Position numbers and translations under genes: made by a program
DNA from: JBLNBN01 sp050260015
GTDB lineage: Bacteria > Bacteroidota > Ignavibacteria > Kapaibacteriales > UBA2268
Direction of reading: 5' to 3'
Length of the DNA stretch: 64,000 nucleotides
NCBI GenBank assembly: GCA_050260015.1
Contig: JBLNBN010000068.1
Span: 61,397-125,396, forward strand
The notes under the pieces: generated by a model
Seen by the model: only the letters and a program-made list of their open reading frames with translations
Told to the model about the DNA's origin: nothing
Databases searched by the model: none
In this document: piece after piece, positions 1 to 8,866 of the stretch
How positions within the stretch are numbered: position 1 is the stretch's first letter
Layout of the letters: each line of letters opens with the position of its first letter

Positions 1-116
1 TCGAACTTAAAAAGGTCGGCAGCAGGCTTAATATATTTATGTTTAAAGCGACGGCCTACGTTAACGGCTCGGTGGTTGCCGAGGCTGAACTCCAGGCCGC
101 AATAGTTGATAGGTAA
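1..116 (+). CDS. fabZ: 3-hydroxyacyl-ACP dehydratase FabZ domain, C-terminal end (partial)
   Basis: The window opens inside a reading frame (frame from base 3) that ends in TAA at 114-116. The visible 37 residues end with VAEAELQAAIVDR, which resembles the last beta strands of FabZ hot-dog dehydratases, where a VAEAEL-like stretch is common. FabZ removes water from 3-hydroxyacyl-ACP in fatty acid synthesis and supplies acyl chains for lipid A. It sits 2 bases before lpxA, as expected. In Bacteroidota this domain is often fused behind LpxC in one protein; the start is outside the window, so single or fused form cannot be told. Confidence 0.7.
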   Translation, partial: ELKKVGSRLNIFMFKATAYVNGSVVAEAELQAAIVDR

Positions 117-118
117 AC

Positions 119-895
119 ATGGGCGTAACTATTCATCCTTCAGCGATTGTCTCGCCGAAAGCTAAGCTTGGCGAAGACGTAAAGATTGGCGCATTTACTA
201 TAATTGAAGACGACGTAGAAGTTGGCGACGGAACTGAAATTCGTTCCTCCGTAGTGTTAGCCGGCGGCGCGAGGATCGGCGCGAAATGCCGCATCTGCGC
301 CGGGGCAGTGATCGGGACGGAACCGCAGGACCTTAAATTCCAGGGCGAATCGACGTACGCTTACGTTGGCGAGAATACGCTCGTGCGCGAGTACGTAACG
401 ATCAACCGTGGCACCCACGAGACGGGCGAAAGCCGCGTCGGCGCGAATTGTATGATAATGGCCTATTGCCATGTAGCGCACGATTGCCAGGTGGGCGATA
501 ACGTTATAATGTCCAACGTAACGCAGCTTGGCGGCCACGTCACGATCAAGGATTGGGTCGTGCTCGGCGGCGTCGTTAAGGTGCATCAATTCTGCAAGAT
601 CGGCGCCCACGCGATGATCGGGGCGGATTGCAAAATAGTTAAGGACGTTCCTCCTTTTACCTTGATCGGTCGCATGCCGCCGCAGGTCGAGGGCGTTAAT
701 AAGGTTGGTTTGCGCCGGCGTGGCTTTTCAATGGAAGCGATCCAGGAAATTGAAAAGTTCTACGATACGATCCTATTTTCCGGCTTGAACAATAAGGACG
801 GGATAGAGGAGATCCGCCGCCGCGGGAATATCATACCCGAAGTGCAGCAGTGCATCGATTTTATCGAGAGCTCCACTCGCGGCATCCACAGATAA
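119..895 (+). CDS. lpxA: acyl-ACP--UDP-N-acetylglucosamine O-acyltransferase
   Basis: LpxA adds a 3-hydroxyacyl chain from acyl-ACP to the 3-OH of UDP-GlcNAc, the first step of lipid A synthesis, in the cytoplasm. The 258-residue length is normal. The protein is a left-handed beta helix of hexapeptide repeats (about residues 5-190) followed by a helical C-terminal part. HVAHDC at residues 118-123 holds the family's catalytic base (second His, about H121), and GGVVKVHQFCKIGAH matches the conserved region of the active-site groove. It starts 2 bases after the fabZ stop, so the two are surely cotranscribed. The TAA stop (893-895) overlaps a TAATTTTG box that may serve the next gene. Confidence 0.96.
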   Translation: MGVTIHPSAIVSPKAKLGEDVKIGAFTIIEDDVEVGDGTEIRSSVVLAGGARIGAKCRICAGAVIGTEPQDLKFQGESTYAYVGENTLVREYVTINRGTHETGESRVGANCMIMAYCHVAHDCQVGDNVIMSNVTQLGGHVTIKDWVVLGGVVKVHQFCKIGAHAMIGADCKIVKDVPPFTLIGRMPPQVEGVNKVGLRRRGFSMEAIQEIEKFYDTILFSGLNNKDGIEEIRRRGNIIPEVQQCIDFIESSTRGIHR

Positions 896-900
896 TTTTG
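893..900 (+). promoter_or_regulatory. possible -7 box (TAATTTTG) ahead of etfB
   Basis: TAATTTTG matches the TAnnTTTG -7 element known for Bacteroidota primary sigma factor promoters and lies 35 bases before the etfB start. No clear TTG lies about 19-21 bases upstream, so this is only half a promoter and could be chance. It overlaps the lpxA stop codon. Confidence 0.3.
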
Positions 901-934
901 ATACATTTAACTTTAAAATACAATTGGAGAATAA

Positions 935-1684
935 ATGAACATATTAGTTTGCGTTTCGAGAGTGCCCGATACCGCTTCGCGCATTAATATTGCGTCGGAC
1001 GGCAAGAGCTACGACAAAACGGGCATCAAATTTATCGTCAATCCCTACGACGAATTCGCGCTTGAAGAGGGCTTGCGCCTTCGCGAAAAGAACGGGGGAA
1101 CGGTAACGGCTTTGGTAGTCGGCGGCGAGCAAGCCGTTGAAAACCTCCGCACCGCGCTCGCTATGGGCGTCGATAAAGCAGTTTTAGTCAAAGCGGACGC
1201 CGAAGGTCGCGACTCCTATTACGTCGCTGAGAACATCGCCGCGTACGCCCGCGAAATCAATCCCGACATTATCCTTATGGGCCGCCAGAGCGTCGATTTC
1301 GATTCTCTTCAAATGCCCGCCCTCGTCGGCGAAGCGCTTGGTATGCCTTCCGTATCGGTGGTAGCTAAATTGACGATCGACGGAACGAAAGTAACTGCCG
1401 AGCGCGACATCGAAGGCGGAAAGGAAACAGTCGAAACTACGCTTCCCTGCATTATCTCCGCGCAAAAGGGACTTAACGATCCCCGCTATCCCAAGCTTCC
1501 CGACATCATGAAAGCTAAATCCAAACCGATCGAGCAGCGCGAAGCAGTCGCAGCGGACAGCCGCGTTGAAACGATTAAAATGGAAATTCCATCCAAGTCC
1601 CGCGCAGGCAAGATACTTGGCGACAGCGACGCCGACATCGACGAATTGGTTCGCATTTTACACGAAGAAGCAAAAGTAATATAA
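935..1684 (+). CDS. etfB: electron transfer flavoprotein, beta subunit
   Basis: The small subunit of electron transfer flavoprotein, a soluble FAD/AMP heterodimer that takes electrons from acyl-CoA and other dehydrogenases and hands them to a quinone reductase. The N-terminus MNILVCVSRVPDT and the stretch MGRQSVDFDSLQMPALVGEALGMP-type block (about residues 114-137) are typical of EtfB/FixA. Length 249 is normal. ATTGGAGA at 923-930 gives a fair ribosome site for ATG 935. Its partner etfA follows after 13 bases, so the pair forms an operon. Whether it serves fatty acid oxidation or a bifurcating complex cannot be read from this window. Confidence 0.95.
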   Translation: MNILVCVSRVPDTASRINIASDGKSYDKTGIKFIVNPYDEFALEEGLRLREKNGGTVTALVVGGEQAVENLRTALAMGVDKAVLVKADAEGRDSYYVAENIAAYAREINPDIILMGRQSVDFDSLQMPALVGEALGMPSVSVVAKLTIDGTKVTAERDIEGGKETVETTLPCIISAQKGLNDPRYPKLPDIMKAKSKPIEQREAVAADSRVETIKMEIPSKSRAGKILGDSDADIDELVRILHEEAKVI

Positions 1685-1697
1685 GGAAGCGATAATA

Positions 1698-2654
1698 ATG
1701 AGCAAAATACTAATATATATCGAGCAAAACGGCGACGTCCTTAAAAGATCCTCATACGAATTAGCTACCGCCGCGAAAGCGCTTGGCGGCGAAATAATCG
1801 GCGCGGCGATCAATTGCTCCGAAGCCGCTTTGAAGACGGCCGGCGAGTACGGACTTACCCAGGTATTTAATTTAAAGAGCGACGCCCTTTCGAGCTATTC
1901 TTCGACCGGCGCCGCGGAAGCTATCGCTTCCTTCGCAAAGGACCAGGGCGCGGACGTAGTCCTGTTCGCCGCTAACTCCGTCGGCTTGGAAATAGCTCCG
2001 CGCGTAGCCATTAAGCTCGGCGCAGGTTATATCGCCGATTGCGTTGCGTTAGCAAGCTCCGGCGGCGACATCGAAGCCAAAAAGCCCGTCTTTGCCGGCA
2101 AGGCTTTAATTACGCAAAAGATCAAAACCCCGGTTAAAGTATTCTCGCTGCGTCCGAACGTATTCACGGCAGTAAAAAGCTCGGCTCAAGCGGTCGTTAC
2201 TGAAACGAACGTTAACGTTCCGGCCGACGCTTTAAAAGCGAAAGTTACCTCCGTAAACAAGAACAAGGGCAAGCTCGACGTTCTCGAAGCCGACGTAGTA
2301 GTTTCCGGCGGAAGGGGACTCAAGGAAGCAGCAAACTTCAAGTTAATTGAAGATTTGGCGGACGCTCTTGGCGGCGCGGTCGGCGCTTCTCGCGCAGTAG
2401 TCGACGCCGGCATTCGTCCCCATGCGGAGCAGGTCGGCCAAACCGGTAAAACTGTTAGCCCGACAATGTACGTAGCGGTCGGCATCTCCGGCGCCGTTCA
2501 GCACCTGGCCGGCATGTCTTCCTCGAAGATTATCGTCGCAATCAATAAAGACAAAGAAGCCCCGATCTTCAAGATCTGCGATTATGGCGTAGTCGGCGAT
2601 TTATTTACGGTTCTTCCACGCTTAACCGAGAAAATTAAGCACAAAAAAGGCTGA
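1698..2654 (+). CDS. etfA: electron transfer flavoprotein, alpha subunit
   Basis: The large ETF subunit, which carries most of the FAD site. The N-terminal Rossmann-like part (residues 1 to about 190) is followed by the FAD-binding C-terminal domain with SRAVVDAG, a QVGQTGKTVSP block and GISGAVQHLAGM, all classic EtfA motifs. Length 318 is normal. It follows etfB by 13 bases and is most likely cotranslated with it. The gene is followed by an inverted repeat (2675-2727) that could end the transcript. Confidence 0.96.
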   Translation: MSKILIYIEQNGDVLKRSSYELATAAKALGGEIIGAAINCSEAALKTAGEYGLTQVFNLKSDALSSYSSTGAAEAIASFAKDQGADVVLFAANSVGLEIAPRVAIKLGAGYIADCVALASSGGDIEAKKPVFAGKALITQKIKTPVKVFSLRPNVFTAVKSSAQAVVTETNVNVPADALKAKVTSVNKNKGKLDVLEADVVVSGGRGLKEAANFKLIEDLADALGGAVGASRAVVDAGIRPHAEQVGQTGKTVSPTMYVAVGISGAVQHLAGMSSSKIIVAINKDKEAPIFKICDYGVVGDLFTVLPRLTEKIKHKKG

Positions 2655-2674
2655 GCTTAATCCTCTGAAAAATA

Positions 2675-2727
2675 AAATTGTCATTCTGCGCCGATTGATT
2701 AACTTGAATCCCGCGGAATGACAATTT
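2675..2727. repeat. inverted repeat / REP-like hairpin after etfA
   Basis: Two 16-base arms, 2675-2690 (AAATTGTCATTCTGCG) and 2712-2727, are inverted with one mismatch around a 21-base loop. No T-run follows the right arm directly on the plus strand (TTTCATT), so it is not a textbook terminator. The GTCATTC...GAATGAC ends resemble the REP-like elements found later in this window (for example 31888-31951, 63931-63955). It may act as mRNA 3' stabiliser or factor-dependent terminator. Confidence 0.7.
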
Positions 2728-2746
2728 CATTAAAAAGGCTATTCGA

Positions 2747-3433
2747 ATGTTTTGGAAAATAATTAAATTTATACTCTGGTCGATCGCCGCGTTCTTCGCG
2801 TTTTCGATCTTAACGGTCGTAGTTTATAAATTCGTGCCGCCGCCCATAACGCCGTTGATGGTAATTAGGATGCTGGAGGGCGGTATTGAAGGGCGCTGGG
2901 TAGGGATCGAAAAAGATTGGGTAAGCTACGACGAAATTTCACCTAATCTCTTTCGGGCAGTCACCTCGGCCGAGGACGGCAGGTTCATGCGCCACAACGG
3001 TATCGATTGGAAAGCGGTTGAAGCCGCTAAAAAGTATAATGAAGCGAAGAAAGGCAAAAAGCTCCGCGGGGCGTCCACAATTTCTATGCAGACTGCCAAG
3101 AACACGTTTCTCTGGCACGGTCGTAATTACGTCCGTAAGGGCCTGGAGGCGTACTTTACTTATTTAATCGAGTACATTTGGGGCAAGAAGAGAATACTCG
3201 AAGTCTACGTTAACGTTATCGAATGGGGCGACGGCGTCTACGGCGCTGAAGCAGCCTCGCAAAAATACTTCGGTAAAAGCGCAAGCGCGCTCTCGAAAAG
3301 AGAAGCGGCCCTACTGGCGGCCGTGCTGCCAAACCCGCGCAGATGGGCTCCTAACGTCCCTACAAAGTATATAAACAGGCGCGTACGGTTCATCCAGGGC
3401 AGGATGAATTCCATGCCGCTACCCAAAGATTAA
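2747..3433 (+). CDS. mtgA: monofunctional biosynthetic peptidoglycan transglycosylase
   Basis: A GT51 glycosyltransferase that polymerises lipid II into glycan strands at the outer face of the inner membrane. One N-terminal membrane anchor (about residues 5-28) is followed by the GT51 domain. Visible motifs are AEDGRFMRHNGIDW (with the catalytic Glu of the ED..F motif), GASTISMQTAKN, RKGLEAYFTYLIE and ILEVYVNVIEWG. At 228 residues it has no room for a transpeptidase domain, as expected for MtgA. It stands alone between etfA and mutS. Confidence 0.95.
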   Translation: MFWKIIKFILWSIAAFFAFSILTVVVYKFVPPPITPLMVIRMLEGGIEGRWVGIEKDWVSYDEISPNLFRAVTSAEDGRFMRHNGIDWKAVEAAKKYNEAKKGKKLRGASTISMQTAKNTFLWHGRNYVRKGLEAYFTYLIEYIWGKKRILEVYVNVIEWGDGVYGAEAASQKYFGKSASALSKREAALLAAVLPNPRRWAPNVPTKYINRRVRFIQGRMNSMPLPKD

Positions 3434-3474
3434 TTCGCTCCTAATTGAATATCAGCTCCCGAGGCTTTATTAAT

Positions 3475-6123
3475 ATGGCAAAAGGAAAAGAATCTAAAGA
3501 AACGCCGCTCATGCGGCAGTACGCGCAGATAAAGGAAAAGTACCCCGATACGGTGCTGCTGTTCCGTATGGGCGATTTTTTCGAGACGTTCGGCGAGGAC
3601 GCGGTCATCGCCTCAAAAGTGGCCGGATTGACTCTTACTAAACGAAATAACGGCGGCGCCGGTGAAACTGAATTGGCCGGCTTTCCGCATCACCAGCTCG
3701 ACTCGTACCTGCCTAAATTTGTTCAAGCCGGCTATCGCGTCGCGGTATGCGAGCAACTCGAGGATCCGAAATTAGCCCAGGGAATAGTTAAGCGTGGAGT
3801 CGTCGAGGTCGTAACGCCGGGTGTCGCTCTCTACGACAGGCTTTTAGACAGCAAAACGAACAATTTCCTGGCGGCTATCAGGTTAAGGGTGGAAAGGAAT
3901 GGATTTATCCACGCAGGGATAGCCTTCGCCGACGTCTCGACCGGGGAATTCCAGGCGGGCGAATTTCCATTTAGTCAAATTCCGCAAATAATTGAATTAA
4001 TCGCGCCGAGCGAAATATTAATCAGCAAGGACCAAAAAGGGGAGTTCGCCGAAGCGTTCGAGCGGCTCGCGGAAAAGCCGTCGATTACAAAGATCGAGGA
4101 TTGGTTCTTCGAAGAGAGCTTCGTGCGCGACATCCTGCTAAGAAATCTCAAGACTAAGAGCCTAGCCGGCTTCGGCCTGGAGGATTCGCCCCTCGCCGTA
4201 GCCGCAGCCGGCGCATGCCTGCATTATATTTCGGAATTGCGCAACGACTCGCCGCGCCATATACAATCGATTAGAAAGTTCGAGCTCGGCGACAACATGA
4301 CGCTCGACTACGCGACCAGGCGCAATTTGGAAATAGTATACTCGAGCGGCGGCGCAAACGATTCGTTAATCGGTATAATCGATAAAACCTCGACCGCTTC
4401 AGGCGGCCGCCTGCTAAAGCGCTGGGTGACTATGCCGTCGAAAAAGCTTAAGACAATTCAATCAAGATTGGACGCCGTCGAAGGCTTAATAAAAAACCGT
4501 GAAATAACTGGGCAAATCAGGTCGACCCTTTCCCAGACGAGCGACATAGAGCGCGTCTGCGGCAAGATATCCGCCGCCAAGGTCAATCCGCGCGAGCTCG
4601 AAGCGCTTAAGATAACGATCAGCCTGACTAAAGACATTAAAGCTTCGCTGCTGGAATGCGGCGATAAAACGCTCGACGCTCTGGCTAACGGTATAAATCC
4701 ACCCGCGGAAGTTTACGAGCTAATTAACGACGCGATCGCCGGCGAACCCACCGTGCAACTCGGCACGGGAAGGGTCTTCCGCTGCGGCTTTAACCCCGAG
4801 CTGGACGAATACTGCAACGTAAAGGACAACGCCCGGGCTCTGCTCGCGGAATACCAGGAGAGCGAGCGCGCAGCTACGGGAATTAATTCGCTAAAGGTAA
4901 ATTTCAATAGCGTTTTCGGTTATTACATAGAAATCACCCATGCGCACGCGCAAAAGGTTCCCGAACGCTATACGCGCAAGCAAACGCTAGTCAACGCGGA
5001 GCGGTTCATTACTCCCGAATTAAAAGAACTCGAGGACAAGATACTTAACGCGGAGTCGAAAATATCCGAATTGGAAAACGCGCTCTTCGCGGAATTGAGA
5101 ATTAAGCTGCTGCAATACGTCGAGCCTATCTACGCGCTGTCCCAGGGATTAGCGATTGTGGATTGCCTGGTATGCTTCGAAAGTGCGGCGCGCGAATATG
5201 GCTACTCCAAGCCTATCATCGACGAATCGTTCGAATTAGAGATTAAGGGCGGCCGTCATCCCGTCGTTGAAAGGCTTTTGCAGCAGGGCGAAAAATATAC
5301 TCCCAACGATTCAAAATTCGATTATGCGGTGAGCGGCTTCATTCATATTATAACCGGTCCGAACATGTCCGGTAAATCGAGCTACCTCAGGCAGGTAGGA
5401 TTGATAGTTCTTTTGGGGCAAATTGGCTGCTACGTGCCCGCCGATTACGCGAAGTTTGGCATAGTCGATAGAATATTCACCCGCGTCGGCGCGCAGGACA
5501 ACATCTCGAGGGGCGAGAGCACGTTTCTCGTCGAAATGCAGGAAGCGGCTAACATCATGAACAACGCTACGAACCGCAGCTTAATTCTTCTTGACGAAGT
5601 GGGGCGAGGCACCGCCACATACGACGGCATATCGATCGCCTGGTCGATAGCTGAATATATCCACGATAAGATCCGCGCAAAGACGCTATTCGCGACGCAT
5701 TACCACGAGTTGACAGCCCTCGAGGAGAAGGCGGAAGGAATAAAGAACTACCGCGTGGAAGTAATCGAAACGGGATCGAATATTATTTTTTCGCATAAGC
5801 TCTCCCGGGGCGCGAGCGACCACTCCTTCGGCATCCACGTGGCGCAGATGGCCGGCCTCCCGTACGACGTTATCGAACGCGCGCGAGGCATAATGCGCTC
5901 GATAGAGGGCGGCGAAGAAGAAATTGAAATTAATAAAGCCGACACGGCAAAAATCAAATCGGCGAAAAAAGCCGTTTCGGAGAATCAGCTTGCTATATTC
6001 GAATTGCGCGACGACAGCCTGCGCGATAGATTAAGGGAATTAAGGATCGAAACGATGACCCCGGTGCAGGCGCTCGGCTTGCTTGCCGAACTGATCGCGG
6101 AAGCGAAAGGAGGAAAAAAATGA
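3475..6123 (+). CDS. mutS: DNA mismatch repair protein MutS
   Basis: MutS recognises mismatches and starts repair. From ATG 3475 the protein has 882 residues, a normal MutS1 length. The mismatch-reading F-x-E motif is F35-F36-E37 inside GDFFETF. The ATPase has Walker A GPNMSGKSS (about 628), Walker B LILLDEVGRGTATYDG (about 703) and the FATHYHEL block. An upstream in-frame TTG at 3445 would add ten residues, but ATG 3475 is preferred because GAGG at 3461-3464 lies ten bases before it and because MutS proteins begin near the ETPLMRQY segment. The stop overlaps the next gene's start as ATGA. Confidence 0.97.
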   Translation: MAKGKESKETPLMRQYAQIKEKYPDTVLLFRMGDFFETFGEDAVIASKVAGLTLTKRNNGGAGETELAGFPHHQLDSYLPKFVQAGYRVAVCEQLEDPKLAQGIVKRGVVEVVTPGVALYDRLLDSKTNNFLAAIRLRVERNGFIHAGIAFADVSTGEFQAGEFPFSQIPQIIELIAPSEILISKDQKGEFAEAFERLAEKPSITKIEDWFFEESFVRDILLRNLKTKSLAGFGLEDSPLAVAAAGACLHYISELRNDSPRHIQSIRKFELGDNMTLDYATRRNLEIVYSSGGANDSLIGIIDKTSTASGGRLLKRWVTMPSKKLKTIQSRLDAVEGLIKNREITGQIRSTLSQTSDIERVCGKISAAKVNPRELEALKITISLTKDIKASLLECGDKTLDALANGINPPAEVYELINDAIAGEPTVQLGTGRVFRCGFNPELDEYCNVKDNARALLAEYQESERAATGINSLKVNFNSVFGYYIEITHAHAQKVPERYTRKQTLVNAERFITPELKELEDKILNAESKISELENALFAELRIKLLQYVEPIYALSQGLAIVDCLVCFESAAREYGYSKPIIDESFELEIKGGRHPVVERLLQQGEKYTPNDSKFDYAVSGFIHIITGPNMSGKSSYLRQVGLIVLLGQIGCYVPADYAKFGIVDRIFTRVGAQDNISRGESTFLVEMQEAANIMNNATNRSLILLDEVGRGTATYDGISIAWSIAEYIHDKIRAKTLFATHYHELTALEEKAEGIKNYRVEVIETGSNIIFSHKLSRGASDHSFGIHVAQMAGLPYDVIERARGIMRSIEGGEEEIEINKADTAKIKSAKKAVSENQLAIFELRDDSLRDRLRELRIETMTPVQALGLLAELIAEAKGGKK

Positions 6124-6884
6124 AGGTAAAGAATTGCGCTATCGGCCTTGTCTTATTTTTAGCGACTATCCCCTGTCTCCGGGCCGACGGCACTGCGGGC
6201 GAGGCCTATAGCTACGAGAGCCAGAAAATAATAGACATGCCTACGGCCGGAGTTTTGCCGAAGAAGGGCCTCTACGTCAATACTACAATTTCAACAGGCG
6301 GCGGGCTTCTCGCCGAGGCTAGCTACGGGATATTCCGCAGGATAAATATCGGGGTCAGCTTTGGCGGCTCGAAAGTGATAGGGGAGGAAACGGTAGACTG
6401 GCAGAAATACCCCGGGCTCTCGATAAAAGCGCGCCCTATCGAAGAGACCTATAATATTCCGGCTATAACTGTCGGCTTCTCAACGCAGGGGTACGGCGCT
6501 TACGACGATAAGTCGGACCGATACGAATTTATGTCGCCCGGAGCATACTTAGCCGCCAGCAAGAATTTTCGCTGGGCTCTCGGCGCATTAGCCGTTCACG
6601 GCGGGCTAAACTACTCCCTGGAGCCCAAGCAGGGATCGCTTAATTATTATCTCGGGTTAGAGCAAGCGCTCGGCAGCTCCTTCGCCTTAAATATGGAGTA
6701 TAACTTCAACCGCGACGAGAATTCTGCGTTCGTAAAGGAAAAAGGGCTACTGAACTTAGCCGCCAGGTGGTCCTTTACGCGCGAGATGACTTTCAGCCTG
6801 CAACTGCGCGACCTGCTCGGTTCCCGTAAGAGTTCCGAGCAAGCTGCTCGTTGGCTGTCAGTCGAATATATTTCAGGAATTTAA
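6120..6884 (+). CDS. secreted, probably outer-membrane beta-barrel protein of unknown function
   Basis: A 254-residue protein with an N-terminal signal peptide (hydrophobic IGLVLFLATIPCLRA, probable cut near residue 22). The rest alternates polar and hydrophobic residues with many Gly and aromatic residues, such as GGGLLAEASYGIFRRINIGVSFGG and FALNMEYNFNRD, as in small outer-membrane barrels. I do not recognise a named family. It starts inside the mutS stop (ATGA), with a strong GGAGG at 6108-6112 that also lies within mutS, so it is translated from the mutS message. The tie to mutS is probably only transcriptional. Its 3' end overlaps the opposing STAS gene by 4 bases. Confidence 0.8.
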   Translation: MKVKNCAIGLVLFLATIPCLRADGTAGEAYSYESQKIIDMPTAGVLPKKGLYVNTTISTGGGLLAEASYGIFRRINIGVSFGGSKVIGEETVDWQKYPGLSIKARPIEETYNIPAITVGFSTQGYGAYDDKSDRYEFMSPGAYLAASKNFRWALGALAVHGGLNYSLEPKQGSLNYYLGLEQALGSSFALNMEYNFNRDENSAFVKEKGLLNLAARWSFTREMTFSLQLRDLLGSRKSSEQAARWLSVEYISGI

Positions 6885-7240
6885 TCGTCGCCGGCTTCGG
6901 TTTCCTCCAAAGCTTCAAGGGCTTCCTGCACCGTGTCGTAAAATTCAAAGAGCTCTTCGATGCGCGTCATGTTCATTAGCGAGCGAACAAACGATTGGAC
7001 GCCGACTAATATCACGGGTATTGCGTTCTCTTGCAGCTGGCGATGAGCGAGCAATAGCGCCCCTAAGCCGGAGCTATCTATAGAAGCCACTCGCGATAGA
7101 TCTACGATTAACGCGTCGATATCGGGCTGAGCGACTATAAGTATCTTTGCTTTAAGTTGCGATGAAATATTATCGCCAATGTTCTCGTTGAGAAGCGAGA
7201 AAACGGCTATGTTGTCGCGATTTTCCAGTGTAAAGTGCAT
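6881..7240 (-). CDS. STAS domain protein (anti-sigma factor antagonist type)
   Basis: A 119-residue single-domain protein of the SpoIIAA/RsbV fold. The diagnostic SIDSSGLGALLLAHRQLQ segment (about residues 51-68) holds the Ser that partner kinases phosphorylate in this family. Such proteins bind anti-sigma factor kinases, or act in other switch or lipid-asymmetry systems. No kinase or phosphatase partner is encoded nearby, so its target is unknown. An acidic C-terminal tail (EALEETEAGDD) is present. The gene is alone on the minus strand and overlaps the end of the preceding plus-strand gene by 4 bases, tail to tail. Confidence 0.9.
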   Translation of the reverse strand: MHFTLENRDNIAVFSLLNENIGDNISSQLKAKILIVAQPDIDALIVDLSRVASIDSSGLGALLLAHRQLQENAIPVILVGVQSFVRSLMNMTRIEELFEFYDTVQEALEALEETEAGDD

Positions 7241-7310
7241 TTTTTCTTCTATTTAATTGATGATATATTCTGTTTTCTAAAAGTTATTTCATAATCATAA
7301 TCTAATTTAT

Positions 7311-8336
7311 ATGAAATTATCAACAAAAACAAATGATAATCCTACTTTTTTAATATGCAGGCTGTCATCTCTCGGCGACGTCGCCCTTACTACCGCAATA
7401 ACCCGGCAGATTTCAAACGCTTATCCAAACTCGAAAATTTATTTCGTTACGGGAGAAAATTTTACTGAAATATATCGGTTCCACCCGCATGTGAGAGGGG
7501 TCTTTTCATATAAAAGGGATTTCACCCCCTGGCAGCTGAAATTATTCAAGAAAGAAATTCTTCAAACTGCGAACGTAAAACGATTTGATTACTTCATCGA
7601 TCTTCAAAACAACCGTAGAAGCCGCGAGCTTAGAGAAAATTTAGCAGTCAATACTTACGAATACGACAAAAACAGGCTATTCAAGCTCTGTCTTGTTCTA
7701 ACTAAAAGGGCGTTAAAGAAGCGTCAAAGGCACGTCGTGGAGCTCTATAGGACGGCGCTGAGTAAATTAAACGTACCTGGCGAGGACGACGGGCTCGAAC
7801 TCTACGGCGAGCGGGGAAGGATAGTTCGGCAGCAAAGCGGCCCGGGTAGGAAAATAGTTATATGCCCCGGCGCGAAGCATTTTACTAAGAGCTACCCGCC
7901 TGAAAAATACGCTAAAGCGATCGATATGCTCGCCGAAGAGGGATATGAAGTAACAATAAACGCGGCTGAATTTGAATCAGAAGCAGTAAAATCGATAACG
8001 GATAAAACTCGTTCGACCCCGACAGTCAGGCTGACGAATTCAATACTCGAAATGGCGCAGTTGTTTTCGGAGTGCGACGTCGCAGTTACGAACGATTCCG
8101 CCGCAGCGCATATAGCCGCCGCCTGCAAGTTGCCTTCCGTAGTGGTATATGGATCGACCGTTCCGGAGTTCGGGTTTACTCCTTATAAGGCTCCTTACGA
8201 AGCCGTAATTAACAAAGTCGAATGCCAGCCCTGCACGCACATAGGCCGCGACAAGTGCCCGCTAAAGCATTTTAATTGCATGAACGGTATCGATCCATCC
8301 GAAATTCTTATCAAAGTCCGCTTATTGAATAAATAG
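7311..8336 (+). CDS. glycosyltransferase family 9 (heptosyltransferase-like)
   Basis: A GT9 enzyme of the ADP-heptose:LPS heptosyltransferase type. The N-terminal LICRLSSLGDVALTTAITRQI matches the family start (R.SSLGDV), and TNDSAAAHIAAACKLPSVVVYGST matches the conserved donor-binding D.G..H/D.A..H region. The C-terminal CQPCTH...CPLKHFNCM cysteine cluster is also common in GT9 proteins. Length 341 is typical. The likely role is transfer of a sugar to the LPS core at the inner face of the inner membrane. The exact sugar cannot be told. The gene starts 70 bases from the divergent STAS gene. Confidence 0.88.
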   Translation: MKLSTKTNDNPTFLICRLSSLGDVALTTAITRQISNAYPNSKIYFVTGENFTEIYRFHPHVRGVFSYKRDFTPWQLKLFKKEILQTANVKRFDYFIDLQNNRRSRELRENLAVNTYEYDKNRLFKLCLVLTKRALKKRQRHVVELYRTALSKLNVPGEDDGLELYGERGRIVRQQSGPGRKIVICPGAKHFTKSYPPEKYAKAIDMLAEEGYEVTINAAEFESEAVKSITDKTRSTPTVRLTNSILEMAQLFSECDVAVTNDSAAAHIAAACKLPSVVVYGSTVPEFGFTPYKAPYEAVINKVECQPCTHIGRDKCPLKHFNCMNGIDPSEILIKVRLLNK

Positions 8337-8431
8337 ATAAAATTCGAATATAATGCATTAAAATAATAATCGTCATAAAAAATAAGTAATCTATGTAAAT
8401 TAAAATCAATTTAATTTTAATCGGAGGATTG

Positions 8432-8866
8432 ATGAAAGTATTTGGATTAATGGCGGTTATACTCTTAACTATAACCCTCGGTTCCTGCTCGAGCCACAAG
8501 ACCTCGAAGGAAAGCGACGGCACGATGAAAACTTCTTCGGGCTTACAAATGCAGGACATACTTGTCGGCCACGGAGTCGAAGCTGAAAAAGGCGACGAAG
8601 TATTCGTGCACTACGTGGGAACGCTCGACGACGGCACTCAATTCGACAGCTCTAAGGAACGAAATAAACCCTTTAATTTCGTGTTGGGAGATAGCAGAAT
8701 TATTAAAGGCTGGAATGAAGGATTGGTTGGTATGAAAGTCGGCGGCAAGCGCAGGCTGATTATCCCTCCGCACCTCGCATACGGCAACTCCCCAATGGGT
8801 AAGATCCCGGCTAATTCGACCTTGCATTTCGACGTAGAATTAGTGGACGTCAGGAAAGGTAAATGA
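8432..8866 (+). CDS. FKBP-type peptidyl-prolyl isomerase lipoprotein
   Basis: A proline isomerase held in a membrane by a lipid anchor. The signal peptide ends in a lipobox LGSC (Cys about residue 20), followed by a short Ser/Lys linker and one FKBP domain: GDEVFVHYVGTLDDGTQFDSS, GWNEGLVGMKVGGKRRLIIPPHLAYG and FDVELVDV. ATG 8432 is chosen over TTG 8429 because GGAGG at 8423-8427 lies too close to the TTG. The stop overlaps the start of the next gene (ATGA), so the two are coupled. It probably helps fold envelope proteins. Confidence 0.92.
   Translation: MKVFGLMAVILLTITLGSCSSHKTSKESDGTMKTSSGLQMQDILVGHGVEAEKGDEVFVHYVGTLDDGTQFDSSKERNKPFNFVLGDSRIIKGWNEGLVGMKVGGKRRLIIPPHLAYGNSPMGKIPANSTLHFDVELVDVRKGK

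Noticed and set aside
2675..2727. Classic intrinsic terminator after etfA
   Set aside because: Loop is long and no T-run follows the right arm; kept as a REP-like inverted repeat instead.
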